DNA of 64,000 nucleotides from NCBI RefSeq assembly GCF_014873145.1, contig NZ_JADBEK010000001.1:9920001-9984000 (forward strand), given 5' to 3'. The position numbers were made by a program, and so were the translations under genes. This DNA is from Nonomuraea angiospora. Its GTDB lineage: Bacteria > Actinomycetota > Actinomycetes > Streptosporangiales > Streptosporangiaceae. Below the pieces are notes generated by a model that was not told where the DNA came from, ran no database searches, and worked only from the letters and a program-made list of their open reading frames with translations. This document shows, one piece after another, positions 1-8,344 of the stretch (its first letter is position 1; each line of letters opens with the position of its first letter).

Positions 1-477
1 CTGCTCGACCGCGACGGCGGCACGCTCAACGCGCTGCTCGGCATCCAGGGCTTCGCCTGGCTGCTCGACCACCCCATGCTCTCGATCATCGTGTTCAACA
101 TCTGGCGCGGCACAGCGTTCTCGATGATGCTGTACGGCGCCGCGCTCGGGAACGTGCCGCCCTCGCACCTGGAGAGCGCCCGCCTGGCCGGGGCCTCCGG
201 CTGGCAGCAGCTCAGAGACGTGGTGTTCCCGCACATCAGAGGGCACGTCCTGACCAACCTGCTGCTGATCAGCCTGTGGACGTTCAACGACTTCACCCCG
301 TTCCTGCTGACCGCGGGCGGCCCCGACGGCAGGTCCGAGGTGCTGGCCGTGCACGTGTACAAGGTCGCGCTGCAGAGCGGCGAGCTGGGCTACGGCGCCG
401 CGGTCTCCGCGATCATTCTGCTGATCAACCTGGTCGTGGCCGTGTTCTACCTGCGGCTGCTCCGGAGAAGGAAATGA
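1..477 (+). CDS. Sugar ABC transporter permease, MalF-like (5' end outside window)
   Basis: This is an inner-membrane subunit of a binding-protein-dependent sugar importer. The reading frame is open from base 1, so the N-terminus lies upstream of the window and only about the last 158 residues are seen. The EAA loop that contacts the ATPase is visible as LESARLAGASGWQQLRDVVF, followed by hydrophobic segments and a basic C-terminus (LRLLRRRK). The stop overlaps the next permease start by 4 bases (ATGA), so the two are translationally coupled. The MalF/MalG/MalK order is canonical for CUT1 importers; the solute-binding protein is presumably upstream. Family assignment is secure. The substrate is inferred only from the downstream alpha-mannosidase. 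Confidence 0.9.
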   Translation: MLDRDGGTLNALLGIQGFAWLLDHPMLSIIVFNIWRGTAFSMMLYGAALGNVPPSHLESARLAGASGWQQLRDVVFPHIRGHVLTNLLLISLWTFNDFTPFLLTAGGPDGRSEVLAVHVYKVALQSGELGYGAAVSAIILLINLVVAVFYLRLLRRRK

Positions 478-1331
478 CCCGTTTCGTGCTGGGCCGGATC
501 GGCTTCTACACGCTGATCGCGGTGCTGCTGGCCTTCTTCACGATCCCGCTGCTGTGGCTGGTGACGGCCCCCTTCACCTCCGACCCGACCTACGAGATCA
601 AGATCCCCGGCTTCACCTCCGACCCGACCTCCGAGGTCAAGGCCCCCAGCTTCACTCTGGACAACTTCAGGGCGGTGGCCGAGCATCCGTACGCGCTGCC
701 GTCCCTCTACAACTCCCTGGTGCTGTCCGTCGGCACGGCCGTGCTGGTGGTGATCCTGGCCTCGCTGGCCGCGTACGCGCTGAGCCGGGTGCGGCTGCCC
801 GGCCGGGACGCGCTGCTCTACGCGTTGCTGCTGCTGTCGTCGATCATCACGGGGACGGCGGCCATGGTGCCGCTGTTCCAGCTCGCGGTGGAGCTCAACC
901 TCATCGACTCGCAGCTCGGGCTGATCCTCATCCTGACCGGCGGGCTGCTGCCGGCGGCGATCTTCATGCTCAAGGACTTCATGGACTCCACGCCGAAGTC
1001 GTACGAGGAGTCGGCGCGGGTCTTCGGGGCCACGCCGCTGCAGATCGTGCGGCACGTGGTCGTGCCCCTGGTGCGGCCCGGCCTGGCGACGGTCGGGGTC
1101 TGGGCGGTGGCCAACGTGTGGGGGAACTTCCTCATGCCGTACCTGCTGCTGAGCGACGTCGAGAAGCAGCCGGCGGCGGTGATCACCTACACCCTCTACA
1201 CCGAGGGCGGCCAGGCCAACCTCAGCATGTTGTCCACGTTCGGCCTGCTGTACTCGGTCCCCGTGGTGCTCATGTACCTGTTCGTCAGCAAGAAGTACGG
1301 CTTCCGCTTCCACGGAGGGATCAAGCGTTAA
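474..1331 (+). CDS. Sugar ABC transporter permease, MalG-like
   Basis: This is the second permease of the CUT1 importer, about 285 residues with roughly six membrane segments. The start at 474 (MTRFVLGRIGFY) is chosen because it overlaps the previous stop and places the first hydrophobic helix at residues 10-35. The EAA-type loop is EESARVFGATPLQIVRHVVV, and the C-terminus (KKYGFRFHGGIKR) is typical of MalG-type permeases. Odd feature: the extracytoplasmic loop after helix 1 carries a tandem duplication of 13 codons (FTSDPTYEIKIPG then FTSDPTSEVKAPS), with 19 identical bases at a 39-bp offset. The stop codon shares one base with the next start. Confidence 0.92.
   Translation: MTRFVLGRIGFYTLIAVLLAFFTIPLLWLVTAPFTSDPTYEIKIPGFTSDPTSEVKAPSFTLDNFRAVAEHPYALPSLYNSLVLSVGTAVLVVILASLAAYALSRVRLPGRDALLYALLLLSSIITGTAAMVPLFQLAVELNLIDSQLGLILILTGGLLPAAIFMLKDFMDSTPKSYEESARVFGATPLQIVRHVVVPLVRPGLATVGVWAVANVWGNFLMPYLLLSDVEKQPAAVITYTLYTEGGQANLSMLSTFGLLYSVPVVLMYLFVSKKYGFRFHGGIKR
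573..650 (+). repeat. 39-bp in-frame tandem duplication inside the MalG-like permease
   Basis: The 19-mer TTCACCTCCGACCCGACCT occurs at 573-591 and again at 612-630, and the two 39-bp units stay similar to 650. At protein level two 13-residue units lie side by side in the loop following the first transmembrane helix. The second unit has diverged (Y to S, I to V, I to A), so the duplication is not brand new. Confidence 0.85.
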
Positions 1332-2395
1332 TGGCCGGAATCGAACTACGCGGGCTGACCAAGGTCTATCCCGGCGGGGTGAAGGCGCTCGACTCGCTCG
1401 ATCTGGTCATCCCCGACGGCGAGTTCTTCGCCCTGCTCGGCCCCTCCGGCTGCGGCAAGACCACGCTGCTGCGCACGATCGCCGGCCTGGAGACCGCCAC
1501 CGGCGGCGCCGTCGTCATCGGCGAGCGGGACGTGACGGGCGTGCAGCCCGGCGGCCGGGACGTCGCCATGGTCTTCCAGGACTACGCGCTCTTCCCGCAC
1601 ATGGACGTCACGGACAACATCGCCTACCCGCTGCGCATCAAGAAGGTCGCCAAGGGCGCCCGCCGCGACAAGGCCGCCGAGGTGGGGGCGCGGCTCGGGC
1701 TCGAACAGCTCATGGACCGGCGGCCGGGCCAGCTCTCGGGCGGGCAGCAGCAGCGGGTGGCGCTGGCCAGGGTGATGGCCACGCAGGCGCAGGCGTTCCT
1801 GTTCGACGAGCCGCTGTCCAACCTGGACGCCCGGCTGCGGCTGGAGGCGCGTACGTTCCTGAAGAAGCTCCAGCGCGAGCTGGGCGTCACCACCGTCTTC
1901 GTCACCCATGACCAGGCGGAGGCGCTGGCCATGGCCGACCGGATGGCGGTCATGGAAGCCGGGCACATCCGGCAGATCGGCACGCCGGCCGAGGTCTTCC
2001 AGCGGCCCGCGAACACGTTCGTGGCCGGATTCATCGGCTCGACACCCATGAACCTGCTGGACGGCGTCGTACGAGGTGACACGCTGGAGGTGGCAGGGTG
2101 CAAGGTGGCGGTCCCGGCCTCGGCCGAGGGGCGGCTGTCCGACGGGGAGAAGATCGTGTACGGCGTGCGACCCGAATACCTGGCCTACTCGGCGGAGCCC
2201 GGCGAGGGCGCGCTGGGCGGCAAGGTGGCCATCGTGGAGAACCTCGGCGCGTCCCATCTGGTGACCCTCGACGTCAACGGCGTGACCGTGCAGGCCGTCG
2301 TGCCCGAGGGGAGCGAACCCGAGATCGGCGCCGACGGCCACGCGGCGCCCCGGCGCGACCGCGCCCTCGTCTACCGGGACGGAGAGCTCGTGTGA
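1331..2395 (+). CDS. Sugar ABC transporter ATP-binding protein, MalK/UgpC-like
   Basis: This cytoplasmic ATPase energises the importer formed with the two preceding permeases. It has 354 residues. Walker A is GPSGCGKTT at residues 37-45, the signature is LSGGQQQR, Walker B is FLFDEP, and the H-loop is in VTHDQAEA. A C-terminal OB/TOBE-type region of about 110 residues follows, as in MalK, MsmK and UgpC. The ATG at 1331 overlaps the permease stop by one base and gives the standard N-terminus (MAGIELRGLTKVYPGG). The stop overlaps the GTG of the next gene (GTGA). MalK-type ATPases can serve several importers, so it may not be exclusive to this one. Confidence 0.95.
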   Translation: MAGIELRGLTKVYPGGVKALDSLDLVIPDGEFFALLGPSGCGKTTLLRTIAGLETATGGAVVIGERDVTGVQPGGRDVAMVFQDYALFPHMDVTDNIAYPLRIKKVAKGARRDKAAEVGARLGLEQLMDRRPGQLSGGQQQRVALARVMATQAQAFLFDEPLSNLDARLRLEARTFLKKLQRELGVTTVFVTHDQAEALAMADRMAVMEAGHIRQIGTPAEVFQRPANTFVAGFIGSTPMNLLDGVVRGDTLEVAGCKVAVPASAEGRLSDGEKIVYGVRPEYLAYSAEPGEGALGGKVAIVENLGASHLVTLDVNGVTVQAVVPEGSEPEIGADGHAAPRRDRALVYRDGELV

Positions 2396-3570
2396 GAGGC
2401 CACTGGAGCCTGGACGACCGGCTGGAGCGGATCCTGCGCGAGGTGCCCTTCGAGGTGCCCGCGGGGACCGCGGCCGTGACCGTGCGGCTGGCCTACGACC
2501 GCTCGCAGGGCGTGATCGACCTCGGCTGCGGCGCGCCCGGCGGCTTCCGCGGCTGGTCGGGCGGCGCGCGCGACGAGTACACGATCACCCCGGACTGGGC
2601 GACGCCCGGCTACCTGCCGGGCGAGCCGGAGGCGGGCACGTGGCACGTGTGGCTGCGCCTGCACCGCATCCCGCCGCAGGGCCTCGACTACTCGCTGGAG
2701 ATCACCACCTCGGCCGCCGCCCCCGCCGAGCCGGTGGCCGAGGAGCCGCCGCACGGGCAGCGCCCGCCCCGGCGGGACGTGCCCTCCGTCGACGGCCTGC
2801 GGTGGTTCGCGGGCGACTTCCACGCCCACACCCTGCACAGCGACGGCAGCCTGACCATCGCCGAGCTGGCCGAGCTGGCCCACGGGCGCGGCCTCGACTT
2901 CCTGGCCGTCACCGACCACAACACCGTCAGCCACCACCCCTGGCTGGGCAAGATCGACCGTGGGATCACGCTCATCCCGGGGCAGGAGGTCACCACCGAC
3001 CGGGGCCACGCGAACGTGTTCGGCGAGGTCGGCTGGGTGGACTTCCGGCAGCCGGCCGACTCCTGGGCCGAGCACGCCGAGCGCGCGGGCGGGCTGATCT
3101 CGATCAACCACCCGCTCGGCGGGGACTGCGCCTGGCTGCTGCCCATCGCCCGGCGTCCCCGGATAGCCGAGGTCTGGAGCTCCGGCTGGTGGGACCGCCG
3201 CTGGGGCGCGCCGCTGGCCTGGGCGGACGCCTGGCGCGACGACGTGATCGCGATCGGCGGCAGCGACTTCCACCGCCACGGCTCCGACGGCCTGCCCGGC
3301 GGGCCGACCACGTGGGTGCTGGCCGAGGACACGAGCACGGTGCTGGACGGCGTGCGCGCCGGGCGCACCGCCGTCTCCACCGGCCCCGACGGGCCGCTGC
3401 TGCTCAGGCTGGGCGACGAGCTGCTCGCCCTGGACGCCGACGGCCTGGTCCTGGTACGCCCCGACGGCACCCGGCAGGTCGTACGCGGGGAGCGCGCGCT
3501 GTTGCGGGCCATCGACGGACGCCACCGCCTGGAAACTTACGAGAACGAGGTGATCGCACTATGCGAGTGA
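2392..3570 (+). CDS. PHP-domain metal-dependent hydrolase, CehA/McbA type
   Basis: This is a predicted metal-dependent phosphoesterase-like hydrolase of 392 residues. An N-terminal beta-rich region (about 1-120) precedes the PHP domain, whose metal-binding motif is DFHAHTLHSDG from residue 142. Further motifs are AVTDHNT, GQEVTTDRGHANVFG, SINHP and GGSDFHRHG. The GTG at 2392 overlaps the ATPase stop, which fixes the start. Many CehA-type proteins sit beside sugar importers; the reaction here is unknown. I infer action on a phosphorylated or ester-linked sugar taken up by the importer. The metal ligands all look intact. Confidence 0.85.
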   Translation: MRGHWSLDDRLERILREVPFEVPAGTAAVTVRLAYDRSQGVIDLGCGAPGGFRGWSGGARDEYTITPDWATPGYLPGEPEAGTWHVWLRLHRIPPQGLDYSLEITTSAAAPAEPVAEEPPHGQRPPRRDVPSVDGLRWFAGDFHAHTLHSDGSLTIAELAELAHGRGLDFLAVTDHNTVSHHPWLGKIDRGITLIPGQEVTTDRGHANVFGEVGWVDFRQPADSWAEHAERAGGLISINHPLGGDCAWLLPIARRPRIAEVWSSGWWDRRWGAPLAWADAWRDDVIAIGGSDFHRHGSDGLPGGPTTWVLAEDTSTVLDGVRAGRTAVSTGPDGPLLLRLGDELLALDADGLVLVRPDGTRQVVRGERALLRAIDGRHRLETYENEVIALCE

Positions 3571-4457
3571 AAGTCGCCAACGCACCCGTGAGCTTCGGTG
3601 TCTTCGAGCTGGCCACGGAGCCGCCGCCGCTCAGCGCCGACGAGATGGTCCGGGCGCTGTCCGAGGCCGGTTACGAGGGCATCGACTCGGGGCCGATCGG
3701 CTACCTGGGCACCGGATTCCGGCTGACCGACCGGCTGGCGGGGAACGGGCTGCTGCTCGCGGGCGGCTGGGTGGACCTGCCCTACAGTGACGCGGCGGCG
3801 TATGAGACCGGGCTGTCCGCGCTGGAGGCCGCGCTCGACGTGTTCGCCGTCGCGCCGCCGGCGCCCGAGGGGTTCGGGCCGCGGCCCACGCTGGCCTGCT
3901 CGGGGTCGCCGGAGCGGTTCGCGCGCCCGGGTGGGAGCGTTCCAGGTCTGGCGGCGTCCGAGTGGGCGGCCTACGCGGCCCGGGTGCAGGACGCGACCGA
4001 CCGGTGCCGCGAGCGCGGGCTGGAGCCCGCGTTCCACCACCACCTCGGCACCTACGTCGAGACCCCTGACGACGTCGAGCGGCTGCTGGAGCTGACCGAC
4101 GTGCAGCTCTGCCTGGACACCGGCCACCTGCTGCTGGCCGGGGGCGACCCGGTGAGCGCGCTGCGCGACTGGTCGGGCCGGGTCGGGCACGTGCACATCA
4201 AGGACGGCGACACGAAGATCCTCGCCCAGGCCCTGGCCGACGGCGTGGACCTGCGCGAGCTCATGGGGCGCGGCGGGTTCGCCCCGCTCGGGGAGGGCGA
4301 GCTGGACCTGCCCGCCGTGGTGCGCGTCCTCGACGAGATCGACTACGCGGGCTGGGTGATCATCGAGCAGGACACCCTGCCCGGACGCCGCTCCGTCGCC
4401 CAGAACATCGCCGACCAGGCGGCCAACCGCCGCAGGCTGGAGGACTTGGGACTGTGA
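3561..4457 (+). CDS. Sugar phosphate isomerase/epimerase-like TIM barrel, IolE-like
   Basis: This 298-residue xylose-isomerase-like TIM barrel protein is closest in pattern to 2-keto-myo-inositol dehydratase (IolE). It shows N-terminal KVANAPVSFGVFE, then FHHHLGTYVE, CLDTGHLLLAGGDP, VGHVHIKDGD and WVIIEQD, which carry the expected metal-binding Glu/Asp/His residues. The start at 3561 lies inside the end of the PHP gene (10-base overlap). With the Gfo/Idh/MocA oxidoreductase that follows it resembles an inositol- or keto-sugar-processing pair. No other iol gene is present, so the true substrate is open. Confidence 0.85.
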   Translation: MRVKVANAPVSFGVFELATEPPPLSADEMVRALSEAGYEGIDSGPIGYLGTGFRLTDRLAGNGLLLAGGWVDLPYSDAAAYETGLSALEAALDVFAVAPPAPEGFGPRPTLACSGSPERFARPGGSVPGLAASEWAAYAARVQDATDRCRERGLEPAFHHHLGTYVETPDDVERLLELTDVQLCLDTGHLLLAGGDPVSALRDWSGRVGHVHIKDGDTKILAQALADGVDLRELMGRGGFAPLGEGELDLPAVVRVLDEIDYAGWVIIEQDTLPGRRSVAQNIADQAANRRRLEDLGL

Positions 4458-5533
4458 GAATCGCGCTGGTGGGATGCGGCGCCGTCACGCAGGCGGTCTA
4501 CGTGCCGCTGCTGTCGAGGCGGCGTGACCTGTTCGAGGTGGTCGCGGTCTGCGACCTGTCGCGGACGCTCGCCGACGCGGTGGGTGACCGGCTGGGCGCC
4601 GCCGGGCGTTTCACGTCGGTGGCGGAGCTGCTCTCGGCAGGGGGCTTCGAGGCCGTGCTCGTCCTCGCCTCGGGCTCCCACGGGGAGACGGTCGGCCGGG
4701 CGCTGGCCGGCGGGTACGCCGTGCTGTGCGAGAAGCCGCTCGCGCTGACCAGGGCGGAGGTGGCCGCCCTGCCCGAGGGGCGGCTGATGGTGGGCTACAT
4801 GAAGCAGTACGACCCGGCCGTGCGCCGGGCCGAGGAGCTGCTGGCCGAGCTGGGCGGCCCAGAGGCGATCAGGTCGGTCGAGGTGACCGTGCTGCATCCG
4901 AGCGGGGAGTCGCAGCTGGCGTTCGCGAACCTGACGCAGGCGCGGGACGTGGACCCGGGGCTGCTCGACTCGCTGCGGGCCGCCGAGCGCGACCTGGTCT
5001 CGCGGGCGCTGGGGGAGTCGGCGCCGGAGCGGGTGCGGGCGCTGTACGGGGTGGCCCTGGGCTCTATATGCCACGATTTGTCGCTCTTGAGGCGCTTTAC
5101 TGGGTCGCCTGCTGAAATTTCGTACGTTGAGACCTGGGGACCCGCGCCGGGGTCCATCGAGATCAGCGGGCCCCTGCCCGCCCGGGGCCGGTTCTCGATC
5201 CGCTGGCACTACCTGGAGGACTACCCGGCCTACCGCGAGACCGTGGCCGTTCACCACGACAGGGGCTCGCTGGAGCTGGTCTTCCCCTCGCCCTACCTGA
5301 TGAACGCGCCCACCACGCTCACCGTGGTCTCCGGCGCCGAGAGCCGCACCGAGCACCGCGACGTGACCGAGGCATTCGAAGTACAGCTGGCCGCCTTCCA
5401 TGCTTTCGTGAACGATGGCAAGCCGCCTCTCACCGACGCGGGCGGCGGGCTGGAGGACATCGTGACGGCCCAGCGGATCGCCGCTCGTTACGCCGTACAG
5501 CATGATCTGCCCATCGGAGGGGAGGCCGCATGA
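4454..5533 (+). CDS. Gfo/Idh/MocA family NAD(P)-dependent oxidoreductase
   Basis: This 359-residue oxidoreductase has an N-terminal Rossmann fold (RIALVGCGAVTQAVYVPLL) and the family EKP motif with the likely catalytic Lys94 (CEKPLALT). It probably oxidises or reduces a sugar at a ring carbon using NAD(P). The GTG at 4454 overlaps the preceding stop (GTGA) and is the only start that preserves the nucleotide-binding glycines. The stop at 5531-5533 overlaps the mannosidase ATG. Odd feature: a short stretch around 5062-5132 uses A/T-ending codons rare elsewhere in the operon, although the frame is intact. Confidence 0.88.
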   Translation: MRIALVGCGAVTQAVYVPLLSRRRDLFEVVAVCDLSRTLADAVGDRLGAAGRFTSVAELLSAGGFEAVLVLASGSHGETVGRALAGGYAVLCEKPLALTRAEVAALPEGRLMVGYMKQYDPAVRRAEELLAELGGPEAIRSVEVTVLHPSGESQLAFANLTQARDVDPGLLDSLRAAERDLVSRALGESAPERVRALYGVALGSICHDLSLLRRFTGSPAEISYVETWGPAPGSIEISGPLPARGRFSIRWHYLEDYPAYRETVAVHHDRGSLELVFPSPYLMNAPTTLTVVSGAESRTEHRDVTEAFEVQLAAFHAFVNDGKPPLTDAGGGLEDIVTAQRIAARYAVQHDLPIGGEAA

Positions 5534-8220
5534 GCGAAGAGATCGTCGTCGTACCGCACACGCACTGGGACCGGGAGTGGTACGAGCCCTTCCAGCGCTT
5601 CCGGCTGCGGCTGGTCGCGCTGCTCGACGAGGTGCTCGACACCATGGAGCGCGAGCCCGCCTACCACTTCACCCTCGACGGGCAGCTGGCCTGCGTGGAC
5701 GATTATCTGGAGGTGCGGCCCGAGAACCGCGACCGCATCGCCGCGCTCGTCGAGTCGGGGCGGCTGGCGGTGGGGCCGTGGCAGATCCTGCTCGACGAGT
5801 TCCTGTGCTCGGGCGAGAACATCGTGCGCAACCTCGAACTGGGCATGAGCCGGGCGGACAAGCTCGGCGGGGCGATGCCGGTGGGATACCTGCCCGACAT
5901 GTTCGGGCACACGGCGCAGATGCCGCAGATCCTGCGCAAGGCCGGGCTGCTGCACGCCTGCGTCTACCGCGGGGTTCCGTCCTCGGTGACCACGGACGCC
6001 TTCGCCTGGGTCGCGCCGGACGGGACGGCGCTGCGCACCCAGTACCTGCCCGCGGGCGGCTACGGGAACGGGGCGCACCTGTTCTCGGACTCCGCTGGGC
6101 TGGCCGAGCGGGCGGCGGCGTTCGTCACGACCATGCGGGAGTGGCACGGGCCCGAGGGGGCTCTGCTGGCCATGTACGGCACGGACCACTCGGCGCCGGT
6201 GCGCGGGCTGCCGGAGATGGTGGCGGCGATCGGCGCCCGGATGGACACCCTGTCCGGATATATCGGGAAGTATTCCGGCGAGGTGGACGGGCTGCCGCGC
6301 GTCGAAGGCGAGCTGCGCTCCCACGCCCGCGCCAACATCCTGCCCGGCGTCATCTCGGTCCGGGCCCACGTCAAGCAGGCCATGGGCCGCGCCGAGCGGA
6401 TGGTCGAGCGCTACGCCGAGCCGCTGGCCGCCCTCTGGGGCGCCGAGTGGCCGGGCCGCTTCCTCGACATGGCGTGGTGGCGGCTGGTCGACGCCAGCGG
6501 CCACGACTCGGTGACCGGCTGCGGCGTGGACGACACCGCCCAGCAGGTGGCCGCGCGCATCGCCGAGGCCGAGCACCTCGGCCAGGCCGTACGCGACATG
6601 GTGACCGCCCGGCTGGCCGGGTCGGTGCCCTCGGACGGGGTGCTGCTCGTCAACCCGACGCCCGCCGCGCGCAGCGGCGTCGTGGTCGTGGACGTGGCCG
6701 GCACCGACCCGCTGGTGGACCCCTCGGGCGCGCCGGTGCCGGTGCAGCCCCTGGAGTACGCGCCCACGCTGCTGCTGGACGAGGAGATGGACGCCGCCAC
6801 GGCGCTGACCTTCGTCCACGGCACCGAGCTGTACGGGCAGCACATCACGGCGTGGTCGGTGGAGGGCGGGACGCTGACGTTCACGGTGGCGCGGGAGACG
6901 TCGGCCGTGATCGACCTGGACGACCTGCGCGCGGCGACCGGCGGCGTGCGGCGGGTGCGCATACTCGCCGAGCCCAGGCGCACGGTCGCCGCCCTGGTGG
7001 AGGTCCCGCCGCTGGGCCACACGAGCATCCGGCCGGCGCCCCGCGAACAGGTGCGGCGCCCGCCCGCCGGGCAGGGCCGGCCGGTTCCCGCGCCGGTGCG
7101 CGGCGACGAGGAGGCGCTGGACAACGGCCTGCTGCGGGTCACGATCGCCGGCGACGGCACGCTGACGCTGGTGGGCGCGGACGGCACGACGGTCACGGGA
7201 GCCGGGCGCATCGTGGACGGCGGCGACGTCGGCGACACCTACAACCACGCGCCCCCGACCGGCGACCTGCTCGTGTCGGAGCCGTCGTCCGTCGAGACGG
7301 AGCTGGTCTGCTCGGGTCCGCTGGTGGCGGCGGTGGACGTGCGGCGTACGTACCGGTGGCCGGCCTCGGGCCGCGGGATCGACGGCACTCCCGAGCTGCC
7401 CGCGCCCGCGCGGTCCCGGCGGACCGAGGAGATCGTCGTCACCACCCGCGTCGAGCTGCGGGCCGGCGAGCCGTACGTGCGCCTGCGCGTCGAGTTCGAC
7501 AACCGGTGTGAGGATCATCGGGTTCGGCTGCACGTGCCGCTGCCCGCCCCGGCGACGGAGTCGCACGCCGAGGGGCAGTTCGCGGTGGTCACCCGCGGGC
7601 TGACCTCGGAGGGCGGCTGCGGCGAGACCCCGCTGCCCACCTTCCCCGCCTCCTCGTGGGTGGCGGCCGCAGGCGTGGCGGCGCTGCTGGAGCACGTGAC
7701 GGAGTACGAGGTGGCGGACGGCGAGCTGGCCCTGACGCTCCTGCGCTCGGTCGGTTACCTGTCCCGCAACCGCAACGCCCTGCGCCCCGAGCCGGCCGGG
7801 CCCCAGCTGCCGACCCCCGCCGCCCAGTCGCGCGGGATCCGGTCGGTGAGCCTGGCGCTGATGCCGTACGCGGACTCCTGGCAGGAGGTCGTGCCGCAGG
7901 CCGAGACCTTCCGCCACGACCTGCTCGTGGTCCCGGGCCAGGGCGAGCGCGCCGCGGCGCTGCCCGATCCCGCGTCCGGGCTGTCGGTGACGGGCGACGG
8001 CGTGGTGATGACCTCGCTGCGGATGCGTGACGACCGGCGGGAGCTCAGGGTCGTGGCCCTCACGCCGGTCGCCACGGAGGCCGTCATCGAGGGCGCCTTC
8101 ACCCAGGCCCGCCACGCCGACCTGCGCGGCCGCCCCGGCGATCCGCTGCCGGTCGCGGACGGGGTGCTCCGCCTGGCGCTGAAGCCGTGGGAGATCGCGA
8201 CGGTCCAGCTCTCCGGATAG
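5530..8220 (+). CDS. Alpha-mannosidase, glycoside hydrolase family 38
   Basis: This 896-residue cytoplasmic enzyme is predicted to release mannose from alpha-mannosides. The GH38 N-terminal metal site is HTHWDREWY (residues 10-18). The probable nucleophile is Asp123 in YLPDMFGHTAQMPQIL, the arrangement seen in bacterial MngB-type enzymes. The middle domain follows to about residue 380, and beta-sandwich C-terminal domains complete the family length. No signal peptide is visible, so substrates must be imported, fitting the ABC importer encoded first in the operon. It is the last of at least seven overlapping genes. Substrate linkage, and whether a 2-O-mannosyl-glycerate analogue is used, cannot be told from sequence. 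Confidence 0.93.
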   Translation: MSEEIVVVPHTHWDREWYEPFQRFRLRLVALLDEVLDTMEREPAYHFTLDGQLACVDDYLEVRPENRDRIAALVESGRLAVGPWQILLDEFLCSGENIVRNLELGMSRADKLGGAMPVGYLPDMFGHTAQMPQILRKAGLLHACVYRGVPSSVTTDAFAWVAPDGTALRTQYLPAGGYGNGAHLFSDSAGLAERAAAFVTTMREWHGPEGALLAMYGTDHSAPVRGLPEMVAAIGARMDTLSGYIGKYSGEVDGLPRVEGELRSHARANILPGVISVRAHVKQAMGRAERMVERYAEPLAALWGAEWPGRFLDMAWWRLVDASGHDSVTGCGVDDTAQQVAARIAEAEHLGQAVRDMVTARLAGSVPSDGVLLVNPTPAARSGVVVVDVAGTDPLVDPSGAPVPVQPLEYAPTLLLDEEMDAATALTFVHGTELYGQHITAWSVEGGTLTFTVARETSAVIDLDDLRAATGGVRRVRILAEPRRTVAALVEVPPLGHTSIRPAPREQVRRPPAGQGRPVPAPVRGDEEALDNGLLRVTIAGDGTLTLVGADGTTVTGAGRIVDGGDVGDTYNHAPPTGDLLVSEPSSVETELVCSGPLVAAVDVRRTYRWPASGRGIDGTPELPAPARSRRTEEIVVTTRVELRAGEPYVRLRVEFDNRCEDHRVRLHVPLPAPATESHAEGQFAVVTRGLTSEGGCGETPLPTFPASSWVAAAGVAALLEHVTEYEVADGELALTLLRSVGYLSRNRNALRPEPAGPQLPTPAAQSRGIRSVSLALMPYADSWQEVVPQAETFRHDLLVVPGQGERAAALPDPASGLSVTGDGVVMTSLRMRDDRRELRVVALTPVATEAVIEGAFTQARHADLRGRPGDPLPVADGVLRLALKPWEIATVQLSG

Positions 8221-8260
8221 CCGCCGCTCGCCGTCAGGCCGGTCCCATGACCTTCGCGGC

Positions 8261-8276
8261 TTGTGGCCGGCCACAA
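8261..8276. promoter_or_regulatory. Perfect 16-bp palindrome TTGTGGCCGGCCACAA, candidate operator
   Basis: TTGTGGCCGGCCACAA is perfectly self-complementary with no spacer. It lies 41 bases after the mannosidase stop and 68 bases before the ureohydrolase start. The lack of a loop argues for a protein-binding site rather than a terminator. The cognate regulator is unknown; the nearby Lrp-type protein is one candidate. Confidence 0.5.
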
Positions 8277-8344
8277 CACTCACCGTGCGACTTCGTTGGC
8301 TCGACAATTGCCGCAGGTCAGAGGCATGACGAACACTGGGCCGC

